From assembly GCA_963771705.1 (NCBI GenBank), contig CAVYUP010000005.1, positions 248,001-312,000 of the forward strand: a stretch of 64,000 nt of DNA, in the 5' to 3' direction. Positions 45,799-54,617 of this stretch are shown piece after piece (position 1 is the first letter of the stretch; each line of letters begins with the position of its first letter). A program made the translations under genes and the position numbers. The notes beneath the pieces are model-generated. The model worked only from the letters and a program-made list of their open reading frames with translations. It had not been told where the DNA came from and did no database searches. The stretch comes from DATFVA01 sp963771705 (GTDB lineage Bacteria; Bacteroidota; Ignavibacteria; Ignavibacteriales; Ignavibacteriaceae).

Positions 45799-46044
45799 AT
45801 GAAGTACAGACAGGCTAAAAACGGAAAACTCCTGATTAATATTCTCCCGGGCAGATGCGATTTTTGCGGATGCTGCGTGGGCGTTTGTCCCGAAGACGCC
45901 ATAGAATTAAAAGAGGCGGAAATAAGCATAATAGATATACGCTGCACCAATTGCGCGAAGTGCGTCTGGAGCTGTCCCATTGAAGTTATCGAATTTAAAA
46001 AGGATGGAGTGCCGGCACAGATGCCGGGAGTTGGTGAGATATGA
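45799..46044 (+). CDS. 2[4Fe-4S] ferredoxin partnered with geranylgeranyl reductase
   Basis: The 81-residue protein binds two clusters: Cys20, 23, 26, 30 (CDFCGCCVGVC) and Cys49, 52, 55, 59 (CTNCAKCVWSC). It overlaps the reductase gene by 4 bases (ATGA), so the pair is co-translated and the ferredoxin is very probably the electron donor to the flavin of the reductase. The start at 45799 has only weak ribosome-site support. Confidence 0.93.
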   Translation: MKYRQAKNGKLLINILPGRCDFCGCCVGVCPEDAIELKEAEISIIDIRCTNCAKCVWSCPIEVIEFKKDGVPAQMPGVGEI

Positions 46045-47204
46045 AAAATAATTACGATGTAGTTGTTATAGGTGCGGGTCCTGCGGGAAGCATTGCCGCA
46101 AGAACTGCGGCTGAGCAGGGGGTTTCTGTACTTATGCTTGAAAAGGACCGCGATGTAGGATACCCGGTGAGGTGCGGGGAGGCAGTAAGCAAGGCAGGAG
46201 TGGAAGAATTTATTCAGCCGGATCCTAAATGGATTGCTGCAGTTATAAGCAAGTTTTCCTTTACTGCACCCAACGGCAGTGAGGTGGTTATAGAATTCGG
46301 GGATGCGGGTTACGTTCTTGAGCGCAGGATATTTGATTACGAGCTGGCAAGGAGTGCCGCAGATGCCGGAGCGGAAATTTTAACCAGAGCTTACGTGAAC
46401 GCGCTGCTTTTTAAGGGAGGAAGTGTAAGCGGGGTAAAGTATGAATTTAGCGGGGAGCAGTTTGAAATAAACGCAAAAGTTGTAATTGCAGCCGACGGAG
46501 TTGAATCGCGTGCAGGCAGGTGGGCAGGATTAAAAACTCACATCGACTTTCGTGATATGGAAAGCGCGGTGCAAATTACCGCTGCCAATATTCCTGTTAA
46601 AGAGGATACGCTCTACTTTTATTTCGGCCAGGAATATGCACCGAACGGCTACTTCTGGATTTTTCCAAAGGGAGCGGGGAAGGCGAATATAGGACTGGGA
46701 GTAAGCGGACTTATCGGGAAAAAGAAATCTGCCCGATCGTTTCTGAATGACTTTATGAACAAGTATTATCCTCAGGCTCCGGTTCTGACAACTATAGCCG
46801 GAGGAGTACCCTGCAGCATTACTCTGCCGAAGATCTCGGCGCCGGGAATTATGCTGGCGGGAGATGCTGCCAGACAGGTCAATCCTTTAAGCGGCGGAGG
46901 AATTGCCAGCGGTATGATAGGAGGAAGCATTGCCGGAAGGATAGCTGCTGAGGCGGTAAAGACAAACCAGCCTGATCATATTCTGACGTACGATAAAGAG
47001 TGGGCAAAACGGTTAGGCAAACGCCACGAAATTTTCGACAGGATAAAGGACGGTATTTATAATTTCTCAGATGAAAAATTTAACAATATTGCCAGCAGCT
47101 TTTCAAAAGTTCCATACCAAAAAAGAACGCTTAATAAATTATTCACTACCGCACTAATCAATAACCCTTCGCTCATATTAGACGTCGCTAAAGTTTTTGT
47201 ATAG
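46041..47204 (+). CDS. Geranylgeranyl reductase-family flavoprotein
   Basis: The 387-residue protein has the FAD motif GAGPAG at 11-16, 'RCGEAVSKAGVEEF', the family's central 'VIAADGVESRAGRWAGL', the 'YFYFGQEYAPNGYFWIFPKG' substrate region in shortened form, and 'GIMLAGDAARQVNPLSGGGIASGM' near the FAD ribityl site. Members saturate isoprenoid chains of chlorophyll, menaquinone or archaeal lipids. The match to the 'PxGYFWIFP' group and the ferredoxin partner recall archaeal digeranylgeranylglycerophospholipid reductases. With no photosynthesis genes here, menaquinone-tail or lipid saturation is more likely. Confidence 0.88.
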   Translation: MKNNYDVVVIGAGPAGSIAARTAAEQGVSVLMLEKDRDVGYPVRCGEAVSKAGVEEFIQPDPKWIAAVISKFSFTAPNGSEVVIEFGDAGYVLERRIFDYELARSAADAGAEILTRAYVNALLFKGGSVSGVKYEFSGEQFEINAKVVIAADGVESRAGRWAGLKTHIDFRDMESAVQITAANIPVKEDTLYFYFGQEYAPNGYFWIFPKGAGKANIGLGVSGLIGKKKSARSFLNDFMNKYYPQAPVLTTIAGGVPCSITLPKISAPGIMLAGDAARQVNPLSGGGIASGMIGGSIAGRIAAEAVKTNQPDHILTYDKEWAKRLGKRHEIFDRIKDGIYNFSDEKFNNIASSFSKVPYQKRTLNKLFTTALINNPSLILDVAKVFV

Positions 47205-47598
47205 AAAAGAACAAATACCAGAATGTTCTGACAGGTTTTAGTGATTCGGCGGCATCCATAACACGGATTGAACTTCAGATCAAAAAGCAGTATAATGTAT
47301 TCTCAAAAAATCATTTATCGAAAAGAAATGATCAGCCAGCCGGCCCGCCAAACTGTTTAATATTTCATCATTTTAACACTAAAAATAGGCATTGAACCGT
47401 CTTTGAACCGTCTCTCCTCCGGTACAACAAGGTTATAAACCGGGGATCGTATCGGTGAAAAACAAGGATAAAGCTAAAAACGAACACGCGAAGAAACCAC
47501 CGGTACCAGTATTGGTTAAAATTGTTATTGCTTATTCAGATTTTTAGAAATATCTTCAGGTGAATAATTGACGGGAATAAAATTTCCGGGGAAGGAAG
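47205..47598. other. 394-bp region without a clear gene
   Basis: A tandem direct repeat TTGAACCGTCT occurs twice back to back (47392-47402, 47403-47413). A 30-codon basic ORF (GTG at 47455, stop 47547) has no good ribosome site and no recognised family. Nothing else is seen; the promoter of the nitroreductase gene should be at the right end. Confidence 0.5.
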
Positions 47599-48510
47599 AT
47601 GGCTCTTACAACGACGCGTACCAGTGAAAATGCTCATGTAAAGATTGATTTTAGTCAGTGCAGCGACTGCGGCCTGTGCTCGGTTGTCTGCAAGGATCTC
47701 ACACTGCAGATGAAGAACGGAAAGATTACGGTTGATGAAAACCCGGTTTTCGGCTGTGTAGGCTGCGCCCAGTGCGTGGCTGTTTGTCCCGAGGACTGTA
47801 TAGAAGTTGAGGGACGTACGATCACTATGGACGACTTTGTGCCTCTTCCCGAAGCAAAAACGGCCGCCAATTATGAGCAGACTTATTCGCTGATGTTCAA
47901 AAGGAGAAGCATAAGGGATTTCAAGGACAAAGAGATAGAGCAGGAAGTGATCGATAAGATTCTTAAAGCTGCCGTAACCTCACCGATGGGCATACCCCCT
48001 TCAGACGTGGAAGTCGTTATTTTCAGAGGAAAAGAAAAAGTTAAAGCATTTTCATCAGACTTTATAAAATATCTTGAAAGTATCAGGTGGATGTTTACAA
48101 AGTGGACCCTGCCTTTCTGGAGACCTTTTATTTCCGGTGCCGACTATGAAATGTACAAATCATTCCTGGTTCCTCTGATTGAATTTGTGGTTGAGCGGAA
48201 TAAAAAGGGAGAAGACTGGCTTCTCTACAATGCACCGCTTGCGTTGTACTTTTATGGTTCCCCCTATTCAGACAATGCCGATCCTTATATACCCGCAACG
48301 TATGCCATGCTTGCCGCCGAATCCCTGGGATTGGGAACATGTATGATCGGAAGCATACATCCTTTTCTTGAACATGGGGGCGCCGCGCTTAAGAAGAAAT
48401 TTAAGATAGAAAATAACTGTAAAAGCGGGATTTTCCTTATTATCGGGTATCCTAAAGTGAAATATCATAAAGGTATCAAAAGAACTTTCGCAAAAATCAC
48501 TGAAGCCTGA
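47599..48510 (+). CDS. Nitroreductase fused to an N-terminal 2[4Fe-4S] ferredoxin domain
   Basis: The ATG at 47599 follows GGGGAAGGAAG. Residues 15-70 bind two clusters (Cys21, 24, 27, 31 and Cys53, 56, 59, 63). From about residue 90 the NADH-type nitroreductase fold begins with 'FKRRSIRDFKDKEI', the FMN-binding 'RSIRDF', then 'AAVTSPMGIPPSDVEVV' in shortened form, 'YATYAMLAAESLGLGTCMIG'-like and 'IIGYPKVKYHK'. Ferredoxin-nitroreductase fusions are common in anaerobes and reduce flavin substrates with low-potential electrons; the substrate is unknown. It lies downstream of another ferredoxin-flavoprotein pair. Confidence 0.9.
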   Translation: MALTTTRTSENAHVKIDFSQCSDCGLCSVVCKDLTLQMKNGKITVDENPVFGCVGCAQCVAVCPEDCIEVEGRTITMDDFVPLPEAKTAANYEQTYSLMFKRRSIRDFKDKEIEQEVIDKILKAAVTSPMGIPPSDVEVVIFRGKEKVKAFSSDFIKYLESIRWMFTKWTLPFWRPFISGADYEMYKSFLVPLIEFVVERNKKGEDWLLYNAPLALYFYGSPYSDNADPYIPATYAMLAAESLGLGTCMIGSIHPFLEHGGAALKKKFKIENNCKSGIFLIIGYPKVKYHKGIKRTFAKITEA

Positions 48511-48662
48511 ATAAAAACGTTCTTTTTTATGCCGTTAAAAACCTCACATCTTTAATGATTACCCCCACTTATTAATTTTTCTGGTGGAGGGATTATTTTT
48601 ATATTTCAGCTTATTCATTTATAAAATTTGTAATTATCAGACGATAAAAAAACAGACATATT

Positions 48663-50156
48663 TTGGAAAAACATACACTTCAAAACCCGCCCATTGATCT
48701 TTTATCCGAAAACTACAGCGAATTTGATGACAGGTTTACCTGGCTTCTGACTATGGATGAAGATACAGAGGAAATAAATTATTCTGAAAATGCCGCCGTT
48801 GTTACCGGGTTCGATCCCTCCGAACTCAGAGGAATGAGGGGGAATTGGTATAATCTTGTTAATGAAGAAGATATTGAACCATTGAGAATAAAGTTCAATG
48901 ATCTCATTAATAATCCTTCATTGACCCAGTACACAGCTGACTACAGGATAGTGAACAAGCATAATACAAATATCTGGGTAAGAGAATCGGTTCGTGCGGA
49001 AAAGTATCCTTCCGGTAAACTGAAAAGTGCTTTCGGAATAGTTCAGAACATTTCGGATCTAAAGAACCGGGAATCGGAACTGAATGATGAGATAAGAAGA
49101 TTGAGGGACGCAAACTACTCCAAGGATGATTTTATTGCTATCCTCTCTCATGATCTTCGTTCACCATTTACGAGTATACTTGGCTTTTCAGAGATCCTTT
49201 TGAACGAACCAAAACTTCCGGAGCCGGAGAAAAACGAATACCTGAACCTGATCCACACTTCTTCGGTAAAGCAGCTGAAGCTCATAAACAACCTTCTTGA
49301 CTGGTCGCGCCTGAGAACGGGGAGGGTTCACACAGAACTTTCAAAAGTTGATGTAAGAAACGCAATTTATAATGCAGTTTCATCACTTACCGGCGAAGCT
49401 GTTAGAAAGAATATTGAGATCAGGGTTTTCATACCCGCCGGACTTTTCATAGAAGCGGATGAAATACTCTTTTCAAAGGTCATATCAAATATTCTGGAAA
49501 ATTCTATTAAGTATTCTTCGGAAAACAAGAGTATTGATATAAAGACCTCTCCTTTCAACGATAAGCTTGTAGAATTCCTCATAAGGGATAGAGGGAAGGG
49601 AATACCGGAACCGAACAAGCATAAGCTTTTCCAGATTAATAAGATATTCTCGACGCAGGGGACGGGAGGAGAGAAAGGCACAGGACTGGGACTAATTCTA
49701 TGCCGGGAGATAATCGAAAAGCACGGAGGAGAAATATGGTATTTCTCTGAATCTGAATCGGGTTCTGAATTTCATTTTACCTTTCCGATATTCAGGGAAA
49801 ATATATTATTAGTGGGACTGGAGAACGGCCTCTGTGCCGAAATAAAAAATGTTATTGAAGAAGTAAAACCCTCTTACTCAGTAAGGACCTGTCCCAATGG
49901 TTTTGAAGCAGTTGAAGAGATAAAACTGAAGATGCCGTCAACCATCATTATGAACGATAAAATGCAGCTTATGGACGGTATTCAGTTTATGGAAATACTA
50001 CAGTCGGAGAACCGGACAGCAGGGATACCGGTCTATCTGTTTGCAGATGAACTTGAGGATAAGACCAAAGAGCGTTACAATAACCTCGGGGTAAAGAAAA
50101 TAATTAATAAATCTATGAAGGGTTCTGAACTAAGATCTGAGTTTCAGGATATCTGA
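48663..50156 (+). CDS. PAS-containing hybrid histidine kinase with a non-phosphorylatable receiver
   Basis: TTG at 48663 is the only early start; there is no ribosome site. Residues 20-130 form a PAS/PAC domain (ENAAVVTGFDPSEL, GIVQNISDLKNRE). HisKA has His163 in LSHDLRSPFTSILGF; HATPase_c has 'VISNILENSIKYS', 'DRGKGIP' and 'GGEKGTGLGLILCREI'. The C-terminal 120 residues look like a receiver (ILLVGLENGL, LADELEDKT-like), but the acidic pair is missing (GLE) and the phospho-site reads N-D-K-M-Q, placing Asn where Asp belongs. There is no membrane segment, so it is cytosolic. No partner regulator is adjacent. Confidence 0.88.
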   Translation: MEKHTLQNPPIDLLSENYSEFDDRFTWLLTMDEDTEEINYSENAAVVTGFDPSELRGMRGNWYNLVNEEDIEPLRIKFNDLINNPSLTQYTADYRIVNKHNTNIWVRESVRAEKYPSGKLKSAFGIVQNISDLKNRESELNDEIRRLRDANYSKDDFIAILSHDLRSPFTSILGFSEILLNEPKLPEPEKNEYLNLIHTSSVKQLKLINNLLDWSRLRTGRVHTELSKVDVRNAIYNAVSSLTGEAVRKNIEIRVFIPAGLFIEADEILFSKVISNILENSIKYSSENKSIDIKTSPFNDKLVEFLIRDRGKGIPEPNKHKLFQINKIFSTQGTGGEKGTGLGLILCREIIEKHGGEIWYFSESESGSEFHFTFPIFRENILLVGLENGLCAEIKNVIEEVKPSYSVRTCPNGFEAVEEIKLKMPSTIIMNDKMQLMDGIQFMEILQSENRTAGIPVYLFADELEDKTKERYNNLGVKKIINKSMKGSELRSEFQDI

Positions 50157-50197
50157 ACAAATATTAAACTAAGAATCACAAGATAATGGAGATATAA

Positions 50198-51532
50198 TTG
50201 AATATAGCTATTGTTGGAACAGGGTATGTAGGACTGGTAACCGGCACATGTTTCGCCGAGACCGGCAATACCGTTTATTGTGTTGACATCGATACAGAAA
50301 AAGTTAAAAAATTAAAAAAAGGGATAGTGCCGATTTACGAACCGGGACTGGACTTACTGATTGACAGAAATATAAAAGTAGGCAGATTAAAATTTACCAC
50401 GGAACTTTCAGAAGCAGTTAAGAATTCATCGCTTGTTTTCCTCTGTCTTCCCACGCCCCAGGACGACGACGGAAGTGCTGATCTTCAGTATGTACTTAAG
50501 GTGGCCGACGACCTCGGCAGGATGTTTAAGTCGGATCCTAAACTGGGATTTAAGGTTTTAGTAAATAAGAGTACCGTGCCTGTAGGCACAAGCGATAAGG
50601 TAAGGAATGCCGTAAAAAAGCATGCCCCTGATTTTGATTTTGATGTTGCCTCGAATCCTGAATTTCTGCGGGAAGGAATGGCGGTAGATGATTTTATGAA
50701 ACCTGAACGTGTGGTTGTTGGAACAAGTAATGAGAAGACCCGCAAGATAATGGAGCAGCTATATGAACCTTTCGTAAGATCCGGAAACCCGATCTATTTT
50801 ATGGATGAGAAATCGGCCGAAGTAACAAAATACGCGGCTAACTCATTCCTTGCGACGAAGATTTCCTTTATGAATGAGATTGCGAATCTCTGCGAGATCA
50901 CCGGTGCTGAAGTAGACAAGGTGAGGATAGGCGTTGGATCGGACTCGAGAATCGGCAAAAGATTCCTGTTCCCGGGTGTGGGTTACGGCGGTTCGTGTTT
51001 TCCTAAAGATGTAATAGCGCTTATCAACACCGCCAAAGAAAATAAATATGATTTTAAGATACTTAAATCCGTTCACGAGATAAATAAGAACCAGATTATA
51101 AGGTTCTTCGGTAAAATTGAAAAACATTACAAAAAGGACCTGGCGGGTAAAACCTTTGGAGTATGGGGGCTTGCTTTCAAACCCAATACTGATGATGTAC
51201 GCGAAGCTCCTGCTATTAGTCTGATTAAAACACTTCTTGAGAACAAAGCAAAGGTAAGGGCCTATGATCCGGCCGCTATGGAAACCTCTCGCCGGATCCT
51301 TCAGGATAAAGTTGAATTCTGTAATACTCCCTACTCAGCTATTGAGGGAGCGGATGCTTTAATTATCGTTACCGAATGGAACGAATTCAGGACACCCGAT
51401 TATGAAAAGATAAAGAAATCACTTAAGAAGCCGGTAATTTTTGACGGCCGTAATCTATATGATTTATCGAAGATGGAAGAAATGGGATTCACCTATTATT
51501 CTATTGGTAGAAAAGCGATTATAAGTAAATAA
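50198..51532 (+). CDS. ugd: UDP-glucose 6-dehydrogenase
   Basis: It oxidises UDP-glucose to UDP-glucuronate for surface polysaccharides. 'GTGYVGLVTG' (residues 7-16) binds NAD, 'LVNKSTVPVGTS', 'NPEFLREGMAVDDF' and 'KYAANSFLATKISFMNE' follow, and catalytic Cys lies in 'GYGGSCFPKD'. The length of 444 residues is normal. The start is TTG with GGAG 8 bases upstream. A NusG-type UpxY-like gene begins directly after its stop. Confidence 0.96.
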   Translation: MNIAIVGTGYVGLVTGTCFAETGNTVYCVDIDTEKVKKLKKGIVPIYEPGLDLLIDRNIKVGRLKFTTELSEAVKNSSLVFLCLPTPQDDDGSADLQYVLKVADDLGRMFKSDPKLGFKVLVNKSTVPVGTSDKVRNAVKKHAPDFDFDVASNPEFLREGMAVDDFMKPERVVVGTSNEKTRKIMEQLYEPFVRSGNPIYFMDEKSAEVTKYAANSFLATKISFMNEIANLCEITGAEVDKVRIGVGSDSRIGKRFLFPGVGYGGSCFPKDVIALINTAKENKYDFKILKSVHEINKNQIIRFFGKIEKHYKKDLAGKTFGVWGLAFKPNTDDVREAPAISLIKTLLENKAKVRAYDPAAMETSRRILQDKVEFCNTPYSAIEGADALIIVTEWNEFRTPDYEKIKKSLKKPVIFDGRNLYDLSKMEEMGFTYYSIGRKAIISK

Positions 51533-52057
51533 ATGTTATCGGATAATCTCAGGGAAAATGACGGGAAATCCTGGTTTGCTCTTTATACCAAACCCAGGAG
51601 CGAATTTAAAGCGGCCGAACAGCTGGAGGCAAACCAAATAAATTACTATCTTCCAACTGTAACAACGCTGAAACAATGGAGCGACCGTAAAAAGAAAATT
51701 ACCGAGCCCGTTATGCGGGGATATATTTTCATTAAAGCCGATGAAAAAGAAAGGCTGCTATCTCTTGAGCAATATTCAATAGTAAGGTGTGTGACCGAAA
51801 GAGGCAGACCGGCGGTGATACCGGACTGGCAGATTGACAATCTTAAGAAGATGCTTGAGTACGACGGAGATTTTTTTGTTATGAACGGCCTTGTTCCCGG
51901 TAAAAAGGTCAGGATTAAAGAAGGACCTTTTGCCGGAGTTGAGGGCACATACCAGGAGAGCGAGAACGACAAGACGATTTCTGTTTCAATAGATCTGCTT
52001 AACCGTTCTGTCATAGCTCATCTCCCAAGAGAAAGTGTTATAGAAATCATCAAATAA
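51533..52057 (+). CDS. NusG-paralog antitermination factor, UpxY/RfaH type
   Basis: The 174-residue protein has a NusG N-terminal domain ('SWFALYTKPRSEFKAAEQL', 'YYLPTVTTLKQWSDRKK', 'VMRGYIFIKA') and a KOW domain ('GKKVRIKEGPFAGVEGTY'). The K-P-R-S-E-x-K start and the W-S-D-R-K segment are typical of UpxY/LoaP-like factors that let RNA polymerase read through long polysaccharide operons. It starts at the base after the ugd stop. Only ugd represents polysaccharide synthesis here; the operon it serves is not in the window. Confidence 0.88.
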   Translation: MLSDNLRENDGKSWFALYTKPRSEFKAAEQLEANQINYYLPTVTTLKQWSDRKKKITEPVMRGYIFIKADEKERLLSLEQYSIVRCVTERGRPAVIPDWQIDNLKKMLEYDGDFFVMNGLVPGKKVRIKEGPFAGVEGTYQESENDKTISVSIDLLNRSVIAHLPRESVIEIIK

Positions 52058-52060
52058 TAA

Positions 52061-53071
52061 TTGCAGCGTTCCGAAATGCTCAGTCAGACAGAATTAAATT
52101 TATTACAAAAGGGGGATCCGCTTAATCATTTTCTTGTTGTACGGAAAAGTGAACTCCGCGTTACCAAAGCCAACAAGCAGTTCCTGACACTTGAACTTGG
52201 AGATAAAACCCTTACGCTGAACGCGAATATGTGGGATAACTTTGAAGAGATATCGGTTAAGATAAAGCCGGGTATTGTTGTTAAGGTTAGAGGCGTAATG
52301 GATGAGTACCTCGGAAATTCCCAGATTAAAATAACAAATATAAGACTTGCAACAACGGCGGATAGAATTACCTCAAGCGACTTTCTGGCGCATTCTAAAA
52401 GAGACCTGCAGGAAATGAAAGATGAGTTTTCCTTAAGGATGGGTAAAATCAGCGATCCCTACCTGAGGCAGCTGATGGAGATGATTTTCCAGGGAGAGAG
52501 ATTCGAAAAATTTATAAAAGTACCGGCCGGAAAGTCGTGGCATCATTCCTACATACATGGTCTTCTTGAACACACCCTCGAGATAATTAAGATCTGCGAT
52601 CTTATGTGCGACATTCACCCTGAGATTAACAGGGACATACTAATCAGCGGCGCGATGCTGCACGATTTCGGCAAGACCGAAGAGCTAAGCTACGAACCTG
52701 TTTTTGAGTATACCGATAAAGGGAAGCTGCTGGGGCACATAGTTATTTCAGCAATGCTGGTAAACGAAGAATCCAAAAAAATAAAAGACTTTCCCGAAGA
52801 CCTGAAGGATTGTCTTATCCACGTAATTTTAAGTCACCAGGGTAAGCTTGAATTTGCTTCCCCTGTAGTTCCGAAGACCCTCGAAGCCATAACACTCTAC
52901 CAGGCTGATGAACTTAGCGCCAAAGTAAATGCATATAAAAATGCAATTATAAAGGATCAGAAAGCTGACAGCAAATGGACCAGATACATCAGTCTTGTCG
53001 CCACAGAACTCTTCAATCATGGAATATCCTCCGAACATGATGAAGAGATAAGCAAATCACTGTTCGACTAA
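52061..53071 (+). CDS. YhaM-like 3'-5' exoribonuclease (OB + HD domains)
   Basis: The N-terminal OB fold (residues 25-105, 'FLVVRKSELRVTKANKQFLTLEL' in shortened form) is followed by an HD phosphohydrolase-type domain with 'HHSYIHGLLEHTLEI' and 'LISGAMLHDFGKTEEL' carrying the metal ligands. This arrangement is that of YhaM/Cbf1, which trims RNA or DNA 3' ends with Mn2+. The start may be TTG at 52061 or ATG at 52076. It follows upxY by 3 bases and is likely co-transcribed. Confidence 0.87.
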   Translation: MQRSEMLSQTELNLLQKGDPLNHFLVVRKSELRVTKANKQFLTLELGDKTLTLNANMWDNFEEISVKIKPGIVVKVRGVMDEYLGNSQIKITNIRLATTADRITSSDFLAHSKRDLQEMKDEFSLRMGKISDPYLRQLMEMIFQGERFEKFIKVPAGKSWHHSYIHGLLEHTLEIIKICDLMCDIHPEINRDILISGAMLHDFGKTEELSYEPVFEYTDKGKLLGHIVISAMLVNEESKKIKDFPEDLKDCLIHVILSHQGKLEFASPVVPKTLEAITLYQADELSAKVNAYKNAIIKDQKADSKWTRYISLVATELFNHGISSEHDEEISKSLFD

Positions 53072-53085
53072 TTAAAAGGACTGCC

Positions 53086-53868
53086 ATGCTTATTTATACA
53101 AAACTTATCGTCAGAACTTTTCTATTTATTCTTTTTTTAAGCGCTGCTACAGGGGCACAGACAGTGGACTCATTAATACAGTCAGGGGACAGGTATACAG
53201 AGGAATTTAACAATCAGAAGGCGCTGGATACATACCTCAAGGCGGATAAATTATCTCCCGATAACTGGAAGATACTGTGGAGGATAAGCCGCGCTTACGT
53301 AAACATTGCTGTGAAAATGCCGGCAATGAACGGAGATCAGGAGGATGCACAGCTTGCAGTTTATGAAAAAGCTTTAAGCTATGCAGATCGTGCGGTAAAG
53401 CTGGCAAAGGACCAATCGGTTGTTTATGTAAGAAGGGCCGTTGTAAACGGAAGGATTGCCCTGTTTAAGGGGGTCTTTTCTGTAGGAGGCGTTGTAAACC
53501 AGGTTAAAGAGGACTGCGAGAAAGCAATTAGGCTGGATAACGGAGACGCTTATACGATGGCGCTTGCTCATTATATACTGGGCAGAACGCACGCGAAAGT
53601 AAGCGAGAAATGGGCTCCCGCCAGGGCGGTTCTGGGTCTCGGCTGGGCCGACAAAGACAGCGCGCTGGTTCAACTAAAAAAAGCAGTAGACCTATACCCT
53701 AATTTCAGAATGTTCTACCTGGAACTGGGGAAAGTATACCTTGAGGAAGACGAATATGATAAGGCGAAATTTTACCTGAAAAAGGTAATCGATACCCCCA
53801 GGAAGGATCAGGACGACGACCAGATACTTGCTGAGGCAAAGCAGCTGCTGAATGATCTTAACGATTAG
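53086..53868 (+). CDS. Exported TPR protein (RMDN-like)
   Basis: The signal peptide ends TGAQ at about residue 25. The 260-residue protein consists of TPR-like helix pairs: 'YTEEFNNQKALDTYLKADKLSPDNWKILW' in shortened form, a central 'YVRRAVVNGRIALFKG', and 'FYLELGKVYLEEDEYDKAKFYLKKV'. The spacing and the 'W.I.RAYVN' segment recall bacterial relatives of eukaryotic RMDN proteins. The function is unknown. It lies 14 bases after the YhaM-like gene and 3 bases before the sirtuin gene. Confidence 0.75.
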   Translation: MLIYTKLIVRTFLFILFLSAATGAQTVDSLIQSGDRYTEEFNNQKALDTYLKADKLSPDNWKILWRISRAYVNIAVKMPAMNGDQEDAQLAVYEKALSYADRAVKLAKDQSVVYVRRAVVNGRIALFKGVFSVGGVVNQVKEDCEKAIRLDNGDAYTMALAHYILGRTHAKVSEKWAPARAVLGLGWADKDSALVQLKKAVDLYPNFRMFYLELGKVYLEEDEYDKAKFYLKKVIDTPRKDQDDDQILAEAKQLLNDLND

Positions 53869-53871
53869 ATT

Positions 53872-54609
53872 ATGATTAATATTCCGGAAAGCACAATAAG
53901 CAGGCTTCGTGAGGCTGAATCTGTTGTATTCTTTACAGGGGCTGGAATTTCAGCTGAAAGCGGGATACCCACGTTCAGGGGGAAAGACGGGATATGGAAT
54001 AAGCTTAAACCCGAGGAGCTTGCAAATTTTAACGCATTCTTAAGAAATCCTGAGATGGTATGGGAATGGTATGATCATCGCAAAAAGATCATTCACGGAT
54101 CGCAGCCTAATAACGCCCACAAAGCTATTGCGGAAATGCAGGATCTCTTTAAAGAGGTTACTGTTGTTACGCAGAATATAGATAATTTTCACCGAAGGGC
54201 GGGAAGCAGAACCGTTTATGAGCTACACGGCAACATTGAGCGCAATTATTGTATAGAATGCAAAACATTTTACAACGAGGAACTTCCCATGCAGGGAAAA
54301 ATTCCAAAGTGTACAAAATGCGGCGGGTTGATACGGCCTGACATCGTCTGGTTCGGTGAATACCTGCCGCAGGATCAGTTTAAGGCCTCGGAAAAAGCTG
54401 CGAGGGATTGTGATGTTTTCTTTGTAGTGGGCACGTCAGCAGTAGTTTATCCGGCAGCATCCCTTATTTACGTTGCCCGTGAGAGCGGCGCCTATATAAT
54501 TGAAGTAAACATTGAGGAAACTGAGATCTCCTACCTTGCGGACAAATCATTTTACGGTGAAGCGGGGAAGGTGCTGCCTTTAATAAAAGAAGAATTAGTA
54601 AAAAAATAA
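53872..54609 (+). CDS. cobB: NAD-dependent protein deacylase, class III sirtuin (CobB type)
   Basis: Sirtuins remove acyl groups from lysine with NAD. 'GAGISAESGIPTFRG' and 'TQNID' bind NAD, His119 in 'ELHG' is catalytic, and zinc is held by Cys127, Cys130, Cys147 and Cys150. Tyr67 and Arg70 in 'WYDHRKK' are the pair that gives class III (SIRT5-like) enzymes their preference for succinyl- or malonyl-lysine. It ends a run of tightly packed genes from ugd onward. Confidence 0.95.
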   Translation: MINIPESTISRLREAESVVFFTGAGISAESGIPTFRGKDGIWNKLKPEELANFNAFLRNPEMVWEWYDHRKKIIHGSQPNNAHKAIAEMQDLFKEVTVVTQNIDNFHRRAGSRTVYELHGNIERNYCIECKTFYNEELPMQGKIPKCTKCGGLIRPDIVWFGEYLPQDQFKASEKAARDCDVFFVVGTSAVVYPAASLIYVARESGAYIIEVNIEETEISYLADKSFYGEAGKVLPLIKEELVKK

Positions 54610-54617
54610 ATAGCCGG

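Noticed and set aside
46041..47204. Reductase as part of a bacteriochlorophyll cluster
   Set aside because: No other pigment-synthesis gene is in the window and the ferredoxin partner fits lipid or quinone reductases better.
47455..47547. 30-codon basic ORF before the nitroreductase gene
   Set aside because: GTG start without a convincing ribosome site and no recognised family; kept only as a note on the intergenic region.
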